This document shows positions 45,421 to 55,939 of a stretch of 64,000 nt of DNA, in pieces. The position numbers and the translations under genes are program-made. The stretch's first letter is position 1, and each line of letters opens with the position of its first letter. Origin of the DNA: Kingdonia uniflora (taxonomy: Eukaryota; Streptophyta; Magnoliopsida; Ranunculales; Circaeasteraceae); the NCBI GenBank assembly GCA_014058105.1, contig JACGCM010002285.1:558001-622000 (forward strand). The letters run 5' to 3'. The notes under the pieces are model-generated. The model was given only the letters and a program-made list of their open reading frames with translations, had not been told where the DNA came from and did not search any database.

Positions 45421-45712
45421 GATATACAAAATGAGGACTGTTCTTCTTTCTATATGCAGAGAGAAGAGGGCCTTACACCAAAAGGAAGTAGAGAGTTACA
45501 TGAGGGAGTAGCCCATCCCATACATAGGGCATCCAACAATACATTGTTCATTTACACTGCACCCAATCTTTTATTTGATTTGGTTCACTAATACAACTAC
45601 TTTTAATGAGAAAAATTGCTTACAACATAACTTTTTGAAAATGTTAAAAGAAAGGTGAGAATTAAAATTATTTTCAAAAAGCATCCGTGCGTAGCACGGG
45701 TTCATAATCTAG

Positions 45713-45856
45713 TATATATAAAAATTTCATGGTTTTTCACTCTCAAAACTAGGGTTTGAAAACTTTGGTGGAATGGGTAAGGGTTCAAAAAATATAAGTT
45801 ACTACTGTCAACTAACTCTTTCAAAAAATATATTTGAGGACTTATCTTTAAAAAAT
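45713..45856. other. Short non-repeat spacer between Helitron and Tat element
   Basis: AT-rich DNA beginning TATATATAAAAATTTCATGG. It ends AAAAT, which together with AAAGT after 62995 may be the target duplication of the Tat element. Confidence 0.5.
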
Positions 45857-46543
45857 TGTAGGGGCCATGTTTCGTAGGAGGGGAAACTTGCTCTTATACC
45901 ACAGGGTTATCTTCGACTTAGGGATTACACAAGTATATAAGGCAATATTATACTATATTAATGCACTAACACGCTTGCGTGGACTCCAAGAATGGGTTTC
46001 TCCACGACCTCTAGCAAGGATTTTGAATGGTTGATCTTTTATATCGAGTTAGATGACAGTTTGAATAGGAAGAGAGTTACAAGGCATTCAAAGGTAATCT
46101 TCTAGGACTTTTGGGAGATATTTTCTAACCCCTTCATAGTGCCTCCTCCATCCTATTTATAGGATATAGAAAGGGGTGACTCACCATGGGAGGTCAGATT
46201 ACATGTATATCCTCTGGGGACAACTATTCTATACTCATAGTAAGTTTTGACGGCTTATTTTACTGTTATGTCTGGTGAGCTGGCTAATAGATGTGTCTAC
46301 CTTCGGCCATGTATTACCATGGTCAAAATCTCTCTGTTAATGATGGTAAGTTTTGGTGTCGACCGTCCGTCTTCAGCTTCGACTATGGTAGATAGCTTCG
46401 ATAATATCTGCAAGTGTTTGACTAATCTCAGAAGGCTTCGTAGACTTGGATACTATCTTGCTGGGCTTCAATTCTCTAGGTAGGCATTGATGTAGCCTTG
46501 GAGTATTTGATTGGTGCTGGAAGGCTGCGAGTAGGCTACTGCA
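45857..46543 (-). repeat. 3' LTR of the Tat element, 687 bp
   Basis: On the plus strand it begins TGTAGGGGCCATGTTTCG and ends GGCTACTGCA. It aligns throughout with 62313-62995, for example AAGGCAATATTATACTATAT. A conserved CCTCCATCCTATTTATAGGA (46145-46164) contains the TATA-like box in minus orientation. Confidence 0.95.
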
Positions 46544-46556
46544 TTCGCACCCTCTC
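46544..46556 (-). other. Candidate polypurine tract of the Tat element
   Basis: On the minus strand TGAGAGGGTGCGAA lies directly before the 3' LTR. Confidence 0.55.
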
Positions 46557-46723
46557 AGCAGGGGCCTCCGAAATTGGTGTAAATGGCGCGTACTGAGAAA
46601 ACTGTTAAGCATGGGAAGTTGAAGGGTTGACTGGTTGACTGTGGGCAGTTCTGAGGAAATTAATTAAGGAGATTAATTAAGGTAAGTGGGGATTAAGGGG
46701 GTAACAAATACCCTTAATCATGG

Positions 46724-46731
46724 TATAAATA
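46724..46731 (+). promoter_or_regulatory. TATA-like box for the small antisense gene
   Basis: TATAAATA, 60 bases upstream of the ATG at 46791 and in the orientation opposite to the retrotransposon genes. Spacing fits a start site near 46755. Confidence 0.5.
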
Positions 46732-47439
46732 TGGGTTGTTAGGGGGGAATTTTCTACATTCTTCACCTTCTTCGTTGAGTAAACAAAGTCATGGAAACTG
46801 CACCGAATACACGTTACCAGAAGAGGATGGAGGCGAGGAAACGTCGTATTGAAGAGAAGATGAGGTTCCTGAAGGATAAATTCTTTGGAGATAAGGATTT
46901 AGACGTGGTATTACCAGAATTGGTAGAGCTGAAGCCGGGGGAGGCTATCTGCGGGCACCCGTACGAGCACTGGTGGAAAATGATATAGTGGTTGGGTCCC
47001 ACTACACAAATTAAATTAATTTACCACAGTCTTTATCTGTGGTAATAAGAAAATTACCATGAATATAGCCCGTAGTCGGGTCTGTAGCAAAAAGGGTTTG
47101 GCAATTATTTTTGTCACTTATCTTGCCGTGGTATTTTTTATTTTTGCCAAATTTTATTTATTTTTTGATTTTTTTGTTCTTGCCACAGACAAAGTTCATG
47201 ATAATTTTATTATTTTTTTGAAAAAAAAAATCCAATAATGTTGCAAATCTACACCTGCATAACTTGAAACTACTCCAAAAATGTATTTTCTGCACATTTA
47301 CTTCCATAACAAATTTTATATTAAGATAGTATGCTAATGATTTATAAACAAAAGAGGCTCCTAAAAACTACGAACCTTCATATTTAAGCCATAAAGCATC
47401 CAAGTACAAATATTCCATCTGAAATTACAGTAAAAGAAG

Positions 47440-47812
47440 CTAACATAAGAATGAAAAGGAAGAGGACGATGGCTTGCTTATCAATTGCATTTCTTCTTTC
47501 AAAGGCCTAGTTTTATGTGCTTGTTTATACTTCATGTCTTTTGCCTGAGAATAGTATAGAAGTCCAAAATGAATGGAAATCAATCAATTATTTATATAAA
47601 TTCAAATCCTAAAATACTTTTATAGACATAACAAATAAACTACTCTTACATTACTAGCATATCATCAATAGATCTTGCAATCTTCATTCTATTAATCATT
47701 GGCAGGACTGAATCCATCTCATATCGCTTAGCATTGAGTGCATCTCTAGCGACTCTCATATAATCATCAACAGAGCAAGTAGAGACAGTTTCACCATTTC
47801 CAACTTTAGAAT
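47440..47812 (-). pseudogene. Captured two-exon gene fragment in the CACTA, unidentified
   Basis: On the minus strand an exon (47812-47650) preceded by GTTACAG reads GETVSTCSVDDYMRVARDAL and MDSVLPMINRMKIARSIDDM, ending at a GTAAGAG donor. A second exon follows after CTCAG near 47552 and reads AKDMKYKQAHKTRPLKEEMQ to a stop near 47440. The signals and open frames point to a real gene, either captured from the host or belonging to the CACTA itself. I do not recognise the family. Confidence 0.5.
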
Positions 47813-47829
47813 CTGTAACAAGCCGTGTG

Positions 47830-48900
47830 AGTTAGAAAAATAGACAGCAAGAAAAATTGGAGAGTTTTTATCATAATTTTAAAGAAACATAAAATATATC
47901 ATTTATATTGATAAGAAGTTTTCTCTATTCTCTAACGGTGTCCAAACAGACATACCTTTCAAGATCCTGAAGAAACATAAGTGTCATGAGGGAATTAAAA
48001 CTTTAACTGCTTCAAAAATAATAAAGCTTGGGAAAACACAAATAAGAAGTCAAAAAGGTTAACTGTTTCAAAAATGGAAAGGAAGTTTTGGCGTACTTAT
48101 GATTCCAGGGCGGGGGCGGTTCAATCATTTTCCTTTAAATCTGAAGTCTCAAATAAGGGTTTATTGTCTTAAATAGATTTATCTTTTCAGAAAATTTTAA
48201 GAGGTATCGTAACATACTATCATTGTCAATCACAACAAAAACCCAATATGTTTATGCTATTTATCAATATTAGAAGGAAAAATATATTTGTTTAGCTTTT
48301 ATATCAAGAAAAAACATAGCAAATCAAAATGAGAACATACCTTGAGAAATTCTGTAGGGCCTATATATTCACGGCAAAAATTAACCTTCAGGTATGTAAA
48401 CCCTCCATGAATCATAACTGACACAAGAAACTGCGTAAGTCGTCAATTAGTCTAAGTATATTTGTAAAAGGTATGTATGACTACAAATTTCAAAAGCAGG
48501 CTACTCTTTCTTTCTTTTTTACCACCACAACCACTGAACTCACATTTAACATAGGCCCTAGCATAACCAAAGCAGACAACCGATGACCTCAAATCAAAGA
48601 TTTTAGATGGTACATAGTTTCTTTATTCTCTGTACTCCAACAGTTCCAAATTAAGATAGTGTTGAACATATATAAAGTCTATTTAAGTTTTCCTGCAGAC
48701 CTGCTCCTAGTCTGCATACTAGGAGGCATCACAGTCTTCTCCTTTCTCATTTTTTTTACAGGAATAAACACGTTGTTGTTGAGATAGATCCAATGGGATG
48801 ATCCATCCTTAGATATTTTCCACCAATCAGAGCAGACACCAAAGAAAACCAGCATTGAAGTAACAAACTCTTAAATGAGGGAAGTTAATCCAGATTGACA
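47830..48900. other. CACTA interior, nothing recognised
   Basis: AT-rich DNA with no coding frame that I can assign on either strand. Confidence 0.45.
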
Positions 48901-48915
48901 CAAGAGGAGATTCCC

Positions 48916-49150
48916 TCAGATCAAAATTAAGATTCCATATGGAGATCTTATAGTAAGATCCCCTAGTGTGTACATCATCCCTGGCAGAGCCTCGATCACA
49001 TCAGCATCAGACTCTAATTGCAATAAGATATGCATGGGACTAAGGATCCCCAGATTAATGGCCCATTCTAGACCCCATAATTGCATAAGAATCTCCTCAG
49101 TTGAAGGCCTTATAGTCCAGACGGCGATTCTGTCTGTTCTCATCGTCCAA
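48916..49150 (-). pseudogene. RNase H-like (RVT_3 type) fragment
   Basis: The minus strand contains QLWGLEWAINLGILSP and HILLQLESDADVIEALPGMM, resembling the RNase H-like domain found in plant LINE-derived proteins (AxxxGLxxAxxLGxxxxxxESDxxxVVxAL). Catalytic positions cannot be judged in this short piece. It abuts the Tat fragment at about 49205. Confidence 0.5.
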
Positions 49151-49204
49151 ATGGCGATTCCATTCAGTTTCCAGCTCCAGGCAGTAGTTTTCACTCTCTT
49201 GGTA

Positions 49205-50137
49205 AAGTTGTGCATGGTGGTGCTCCTCGGCTTGAGCGTCTTGTTGAGATAGTAAGGCTATTTGGGTGGCCACTCTGTCGATAGAGATGCCGGCATAGGT
49301 TGAACTAGAACGGAGGATGGGTGCTATTGAGGAGAATTTGTGGAAGTTGAAAACAAAGGGAGGGAAAAATAAAAGGAGATTGGTAGGGTGGGAAGTACAG
49401 ACGGTGCCAATTGCAGGGGCCTAACTTCTTTTGGAGGGGATCTTACAACACAGAGTTGATCTTCAATCAAAGGAATGCAAGTAAATAATCTAAAGTACGA
49501 ACAATCTATAGACAAATACTTGCGTAGAAACCCAAATGTGACGCTCTATGACCTCTGATGAGGATTTTTAAGAGTGATTTTATTACTGAAGAGTAATCAA
49601 AGGTTTGAGTACTGGGTTTTTACAGGGTGGTCGAAGGTAAACTGCAAAGGGGTTGGGGAGAATTTTTCTAACCCTCCATTGGTTCCCCATCTCTCCTATT
49701 TATAGAACATAGGATGGGCTGAGTCACCAAGGTTATGTCAGATTACAAGGGTACTGTCTGGATATCCCGGTAGAGGTATGGGCGTCGGACATGTATGTAC
49801 TGTCACTGTAATAGTTATTGGAGAGGTCTCTATAGTTTGGTACTGTGGCAGTGGTTGGGCTTGTCACTGCAGTTGCAAGGACCAATAATTATACCGTCTT
49901 GTTTGATGAATTTGCTGCCTGTCACATCATATTTTGACCATGTGCAGATAAGGTCGAAGGGTTTCTACTGCGATGTGTGCAGTCCGTCCTCGAGGCTTGT
50001 TTGGAGTCGAAGGTTCATCTTCAGGGGATCTCTGGAACACTTGTTTTGAGGATTGAATGGGCTTTGATATATTCGGGTAGGCTGCGAAGTAGCCTTCGAG
50101 TGTCTGAGTGGGGTCGAAGGCTACGAGTAGGCTACTA
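49205..50137 (-). mobile_element. Fragment of a second Tat-family element: 5' LTR and start of gag
   Basis: 49412-50137 starts TGCAGGGGCC and ends GAGTAGGCTACTACA, the ends of the LTR family at 45857 and 62313, with shared internal stretches (CTCCTATTTATAGAACATAG, TACGAGTAGGCTACTAC). A primer site complement (ACAGACGGTGCCAA) lies at 49397-49410, and 49205-49396 matches the gag start of the large Tat element (GGTGCTCCTCGGCTTGAGCG versus GGCGCTCCTCGGCCTGAGC). The rest of that element is missing on the left. Confidence 0.85.
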
Positions 50138-51970
50138 CAACCATTTCCAAAAGAAAACCTAAATATATCTTCAAAAGTCTAAGAACAAGTGTAATGGTGT
50201 TATTATGTTTTTAATAGCAGAAACCAACTCATACTTTGGTCGATCAAAAGATCTTAGAATAACCACATGTTCAAAAGAAATAATTTTAATAAAAGGCAAT
50301 GAAAACCTATGCTCTTCAAAAAGGGGTCTACACTTGGTGTTCTATTGCTATAATATTATAAATGCACCCTTAGACTAATACGTTCGTAGAAAATATAAAC
50401 ATCTGAAGCTATCTCAAACCAACAAAAGGACACCTTAACACAAAAAAACCACCTGGTGCCTCTTCTTCATAATTCATCCTTATTTATTTACATGGAGTGA
50501 CTTGGTATGATTTATTGATGTCTTGCTTCCATATTTGTAGGCTATACCACATGAAAATTACAAGGGAAATTATCAAACTACTAGTTTTATACAAAGCAAG
50601 CATGACTAAACTTCAAGAAAATGATAGAGCATTAAATAGTAAAGAGGAATGTTCTACCTTTAAACTACCATGTGGTATGTTTAAATTAACCTGAGCAGGT
50701 ATGATTACACTGCAAATATTTTACGATAAGGGAATAGTGTATAGGGTCTGGTATAAGATAACATAATTGTAAAATGAGTTATTAGTGTGCATACCTTGTT
50801 AAATGAAACATATAAAAAAGATATACAAACAAATACAACCCCCATTATAGTCGAAATAACAAGTATAACACTGTCATTTGACATTTTCAGAAGTCCACTG
50901 CAAGATACAAGTGAAAAGGAAAAACCACATAAGTAGATCAAAGTTACTATATATACTAGACCCTGACTATGTAAAATTGCATTACAGTAATGCCATAGAA
51001 GAGGGTTTAAAACACAAATGCGCGTAGCAGAAAATAAATGCTAAAGCAGTCTAAATGGATTATCACTATATGCACATTCATATCAAACAACATGAATTTT
51101 AGCTGAAACTCATTTCATTGCAGAAGTTTTTTTAACCACCACTCTTCAAAATTTATACTGTAAGTATCAGATATGTCAAAAAAATTATATTCAAACCCTC
51201 CAAAATAATTAAGCCAAGCTCAGCCGAAATAAACTCGTAAATCTGAAACAAAGAGCATTTTTTTAGCTTAAAACATGAAAAATCTTCACACTATCACCTA
51301 ATTTTTATCCCAAATACCAAAAAAAAAAGTTGGCAAAGATCCTACGAGTTCGAAGTTAAAGAAATTAGCTAATACATGACAATTGTGTAAATTTAATCGC
51401 ATATATTTCAAACACTACGTGCAAAATTTACTTAAGAATAAGGGAAATTTCACCCTTCCTTATAACATCATTATATGACCACTAAGAACAAAAATGTCTG
51501 CTTTAATAAACAATTAAAATGGGAAAAGTGAGAGAAACAAATTGAACAACATAAAAAATCTAACATTTCTAGATCTAAAATACTTTTTTACTACTAATCA
51601 TCAAGTCTTTGCTTATAATTACCATAATTATCAGCTAAAGAAAGCCAAATTTTCTGAAATTACCTCTCCAAATAGCAACTTCGAAAAAGTTCACAAAAGG
51701 GCAAAGCAAGGAATGATGATTTCTTAGACCACGAAAACTTTGAAATTATAACCAATCTCTACCAATTCGGGCAAAAAAGAGGGGAAATGGTTTAAATCCT
51801 TGTTTTCATCATCAAAAACCTTAAAATTCTAGCAAGAACCCATCAATTACAGTAAAAATGACTCAGTGATTTTAGAGGGAAAAAGAGTGAGATTTAGAAA
51901 GAGAGACTTAGGGTTTGAGACCATTAGACCCATCAATTATGGCAAAATCATTGAAGAACCCTTAAATTGC
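50138..51970. other. CACTA interior, nothing recognised
   Basis: AT-rich sequence with scattered short frames only. A purine-rich motif AGAGGGAAAAAGAGTGAG lies near 51875. Confidence 0.45.
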
Positions 51971-52351
51971 CATATCATTTGAGAAATTTGAAATTGCAAA
52001 AGTTGCTCGAGAAACCCCAAGTTTGTTCTGTTGGAGAGTGCCTACTGCCTACAACAGTAAATTGAGGATTTGTTTTAGAGCCATCCTGAGTTGCAATCAA
52101 TGAAGAACCCTTAAAATTACCACAGATACTTCTATAATTTGCCACAGGATATGTCTGTTTCAAGTAAACTATAGATCAAATATGTGACAATTTCTAAAAT
52201 AGACCGTGGTAATTTCTCAATTTTGGTGTATTGTCTGAACGTCAGTAACCGATACTTCTTGCTAAAAAGCCTGGCAGAAGACCAGGTGAATACTGAGGAT
52301 GCGGTCGAGGAAGAGGCAGGGCTCTGTAAGAACTGCCTCGTATGTAAATAA

Positions 52352-53050
52352 GGTTTTGGTTGCTGTTGTAGTTGTTTTGTTGTTGGTGTTGTTCTTTATC
52401 TCTCTCATTTTATAGGCCTGATTGCTGTTTTGTTTCTGAATGAAAAAACATGTTTATCAAAGTATGATAGTAGAACTGCATGTTAGGTTTTATAGACGAT
52501 GATAATGTAGGCACGGTATTAACTATCGAACTTTGAACGTAAGTAATGAACACGAGTAAAATGGTAAGAAGCTTAGGTTCTGTTATATAACAAAAAATAC
52601 TGACCGAAGGTTCGAGAACTTTTGTATACGCACGATGAGATGTTGAAGAGTGTAGACGCTGGTTTGAAAACCATAGCAAGAGAGGTCTCAAAAGTGTTAG
52701 TTGTCGAAGGCATTGGTACTTCGACTGCAAAATCTGATAGCCAAAATAACATACATGTTAGAGGTGGTAATGTTCCTAGGGCAGTACGCCGCTACAGGTC
52801 ATCAAGATGTTTCCTCGGGGTATGGGAAAGAGGTAGAGGTAACACGTGGGTTTGAGTTGACAGGTTCAGTCAGTGTGCCAAATGGTTCAAGAGGACTAAA
52901 AAGGTATTAGTTGATATAGGCGCGTGACACGCACGTGGGAGCAAGTGAGGGTAATATTGTCAAAACACATCATGGCCGAAAATGATGGGGGAGTAGAAGA
53001 GTGGTAATGATGGTGAGTAGGGGAAATTGAGGCAATTTTATTTTCCTTGG
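52352..53050 (+). other. Spacer between the two antisense genes
   Basis: A plus-strand open frame at 52622-52855 (starting MYTHDEMLKSVDAGLKTIAR) could be a third exon of the small gene or chance. No recognisable motif. Runs such as TTGTTGTTGGTGTTG at 52370-52390 are low complexity. Confidence 0.3.
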
Positions 53051-53054
53051 GTGG

Positions 53055-53062
53055 TATTTAAA
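53055..53062 (+). promoter_or_regulatory. TATA-like box for the large antisense gene
   Basis: GGTATTTAAAG lies ~500 bases before the first coding ATG. The following AAACAACAATCAAAGAGAG-type leader (53091) resembles plant 5' leaders. Confidence 0.45.
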
Positions 53063-54411
53063 GAGGTGAGAGCGAGAGCCACTGTTCCGAAACAACAATC
53101 AAAGAGAGAAAAAGGAGCAAGAAGGGAAAAACATACGCCATTGTCGCGATTGAGCTTGCTGGAGAGAAGAGACAAACACCTCGTTGTTTCTAAGAAATTT
53201 GATCCACTCAAACAGGTATATCCTCTGATTTCCTGTAAAAATAGGAGATTTGTATTTGCGTTCTGCTGCTCTTCTGCTTCTTCTATTGTATTTGTACTTT
53301 GTTATATTTGTATGGTGGGGTAAGTGCTGCTAGGTTTTCTGTATGTAATGGCATGACAGAGGAAGGGGGTAACCCATTCGGTTGGAAATCCAACCGAGTT
53401 GAAAATTGGGAGGGGTGAGGGGGGTGGTTGGGGTTGCAGTCGAACATTCGACTGTGGGTTGGTTGATTTGGTGAGGGTAGAAAATAATATGATATCGAAC
53501 CTTGATACTCGACTATATCGAGCTAATTTTGCTCCTCTTCTTCTGTAGGGTATAATGCGTACCCGTTGAGCTTCAAGGATGAGGCTAGTAGAAGAAGAGG
53601 TCAAAGTAAATAAACCAAGTATATCTAGTAGAGGTCGAGGGGGTGAGAGCAGTGATGTAGAAGTGTTAAAAATGGCAATGAATGCCCTGTTGGCTATGGT
53701 AGTGCCAAAGGTTGGAGCTTCAACTAGGAGCCATCGTAGGGCTCGAAGGTTCGAAGAGAGTGACAAAGAAGAAAATGAGGATGGGGAGGGAAAGGGGAAC
53801 GAAGGTAATGTCGAACCTTTGGGTAATGAGAGGGAGGAAGGGGAAGAGGAGCATAGTGATAATAGGAAGGATTCGAATGATTCGGGGACAACTGTGGGGC
53901 CAGTCTCGACTCAAGAAAAAGTGAGGCTGAATCGATTTATGGAAAAACACGGGTTGCCGAAAGTTGGTACTATTCTGGTGCCAGTAGGGGCCGATTATAC
54001 GTTTAAGGATACCCCTCAAGTGGGGATTATGGCATTTAGAGGCCAGATTCTATTAGAGATGCAACTACCTCTTTGAAAGCTGGTAAAGCAAGTTTTGAAT
54101 TTTTGAGAAGTTGCCCTATGCCAGATGAACGACAATTTTTATGAGATGATGAGAGTTGTCAAAGGGTTGAATGTGGAATTGCAGCGCAAAGGGAAGTATT
54201 TGATTGAGAGGTTCGACATTGTGTCGTTCTATTCGAGGAAAGCAAATAGAATGCATATACATATCACATTCAATGCCATTCGATCAAGCCCTGGTTATTT
54301 GACCTGTGTTCGACTGGGTATGGATGGGATAAGGATTTGTTGGTGGTGAGGAGGAACTATGAGAATACAAAGGGGGAGGAGGAATATAAGCTAAGGCATA
54401 AGGTGTACAAT

Positions 54412-54487
54412 GTAAGTAAGTTATCAGCCGAAGTATGTTCTCTATGTGGCTCGAATAACTTATAATCTTTTCCTTCATAATTTACAG
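54412..54487 (+). other. Spliceosomal intron in the large antisense gene
   Basis: Donor GTAAGTAAG, acceptor TTTACAG; 76 bp. Confidence 0.7.
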
Positions 54488-55047
54488 ATCTCACAAATAA
54501 TTCATTGAAAAACTCAAGGGTTTATATTGATGAACTGATCAACCAAGACGAAGAGTGGGTAAATGTTGTTTCCCAGATGTTGGGTTTTGTAAGGAAGAGA
54601 GTAAAGAAGACAGACACGTTGCTGAGAAACGTACCTGTTACTGCAGGTCATTCAAAAAAAAGAGGAGAAGGAAGTTCTTCGACGAGGGCAGGTGAGATGG
54701 ATTATGACAGGTTAAGTCGAAAGTCTAACTATGTGACGAGGGAGCGGGGAGGAGGTCTTGGGGCGGTACGGTCGAGCGTGCATAAGACTATTCCCGAGGT
54801 ACCACGGTTGACCAGCAAGGGTAAAGGTAAGGTCACTAACGAAGCTTCGACAGTACAGCAGACGAAGACAACTTTGCAGAAGAGGCCTCGTGAGCATATG
54901 GCCGATGATGAGGATGAACTAGCCGAAGCGAGGCGACGCGAGGTGGAACTAGAGGAGAACGCTCGAGTAACGGCCGCGTCGATGGTTACCTTCTGCGGCA
55001 AGGGCCCAGATGAAGCGGGGAAGTAAATGAACAAGGCTCTGTATCAG

Positions 55048-55118
55048 GTAAGTTTTTCTGAAATTGTGAAGTTACAATTATGCTTCGAGAGCTGCTGATT
55101 AGTCGAGTATTCATGTAG
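55048..55118 (+). other. Spliceosomal intron in the large antisense gene
   Basis: Donor GTAAGTTTT after CAG, acceptor TTCATGTAG; 71 bp. Exon 3 has a TAA 7 codons before the donor, otherwise the frame stays open across the junction. Confidence 0.7.
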
Positions 55119-55939
55119 GTGAAAGCTTGGGCGATAGCTTTTAACAAAGCCCAGAAGGTATCGAGTGAAAAACTGAAGCCGAAGAGGGACAATCTGGAGC
55201 ACGCACAGGGGACCATTATGTCACTGGAGACCAAGGTCGGTGTGCTAGGATGAGAGAAGTTGCAGATTAGAGCCGATGCTACGAGGGAAGTCGAAGTTGT
55301 GGTTGCCAACAGTAATCAAACGCGAGCAGTGTTGGAGGCAAAGCTAGTTGAGAAAGAGGAGTAGCTTAAGGACAACAAATCACACTTCTAGGCGCAGTAT
55401 GATGAAGAGTGTAACACGACCACCGCCCTGAAGAATTTTATAAATGGGTTGGGGTATAATCCAGAGACCTCCGAGCTTTATCCTCCGACTGAAGAGCCTG
55501 TTGTAGAAGATGTTGCTCAGGCAGAGGGGATGGGAGTGGACCCTGTAGGGGGAGATCCTGGAGATGTTGTAGCTGATCCCGCGGTCGAAGGGGATGGTGC
55601 TGGAAATATTGAAGGGGGTTCTGCAATCGAAGGTGTTGCTGATGCTTCGGGAATAAACCCTGTTGTTGAAGTCAGTGGAGGTAATGTTGTTGATGATCAT
55701 GAAGGAGGTATAAGTGTGGCCCATCCTGTGTGAGTGAGGTATTTGTAGAAGGTCATCTGTAATGAATTTTCTTTTCTTGTTTCTGCCTCAGTATGTTGGA
55801 TAGGTAGAATGAGTAATGTAGTTGAACTTGTCCTGCTGGTATGTATTAGAATTGAATTGCTTGTACGTCTATGACTTGAATTGCTAGTATGTTTGTATGC
55901 TTGTATCTTTGTGTGAGAATTGAAATATAAAATGCTTCA

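Larger units (their letters stand above)
43382..45712 (+). mobile_element. Helitron, 2331 bp, non-autonomous
   Basis: It begins TCTTTTAATATATTTATATA after an A, and ends with a hairpin (CCGTGC-GTA-GCACGG, 45685-45699), a 9-base spacer and CTAG, followed by T. Insertion between A and T without target duplication, a 5' TC, a 3' CTAG and a hairpin 10-15 bases from the end are the defining signs of plant Helitrons. The ACGTGGCGCGCC stretch near 43425 also resembles 5' ends of this group. No Rep/helicase gene is present, so it depends on another element. Confidence 0.9.
47000..52233. mobile_element. CACTA transposon, 5234 bp, nested in the Tat element
   Basis: The left end CACTACACAAATTAAATTAA and the complement of the right end CAATACACCAAAATTGAGAA are inverted repeats, continuing into TTACCACAG/TTACCACGG. 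Both subterminal regions are rich in ACCACAG/CCGTGGTAA motifs (47030-47220, 52105-52215). Flanking triplets are TCC and TCT, a decayed 3-bp duplication. No transposase gene is recognisable; the interior holds a gene fragment, an RNase H-like fragment and a Tat fragment. Confidence 0.85.
46791..52351 (+). pseudogene. Small antisense gene of the Tat element, split by a CACTA
   Basis: The first part (46791-46988) starts METAPNTRYQKRMEARKRRI and is highly charged and basic at its N-terminus, with LPELVELKPGEAICGHPYEH later. After a TAG at 46987-46989 the frame runs to the CACTA insertion at 47000. It resumes in the same frame at 52234 once one 3-bp target copy is discounted, reading NVSNRYFLLKSLAEDQVNTE and ending GLCKNCLVCK at a TAA (52349-52351). 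That makes a protein of about 105 residues with a C-terminal CxxC..C cluster. GTATGTAA at 52342 could alternatively be a splice donor leading to further exons. I do not recognise the protein. It lies antisense to gag-pol, with its own TATA-like box. Confidence 0.6.
53085..55735 (+). pseudogene. Large antisense gene of the Tat element, four exons, putative gypsy-type transposase-like family
   Basis: Likely structure: leader exon to 53215, intron 53216-53548, exon 2 53549-54411, intron 54412-54487, exon 3 54488-55047, intron 55048-55118, exon 4 55119-55735, all GT-AG. Coding may start at 53555 (MRTR, then TGA, probably from CGA) or 53579. The protein has an acidic, low-complexity N-terminus (EESDKEENEDGEGKGNEGNV), a conserved-looking core (FMEKHGLPKVGTILVPVGAD, GIMAFRGQILLEMQLPL), after a frameshift NAYTYHIQCHS and GYGWDKDLLVVRRNYE, then a basic linker, a coiled-coil-like segment (VKAWAIAFNKAQKVSSEKLK) and an acidic tail. 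The layout fits proteins labelled putative gypsy-type transposase-like (Transposase_28 type) in plants; this is my recollection and unverified. Several stops make it a pseudogene. Confidence 0.65.

Noticed and set aside
46247..46612. Open frames in the Tat LTRs (also 62632-62955).
   Set aside because: They lie within LTR sequence, partly shared between both LTRs, with no domain.
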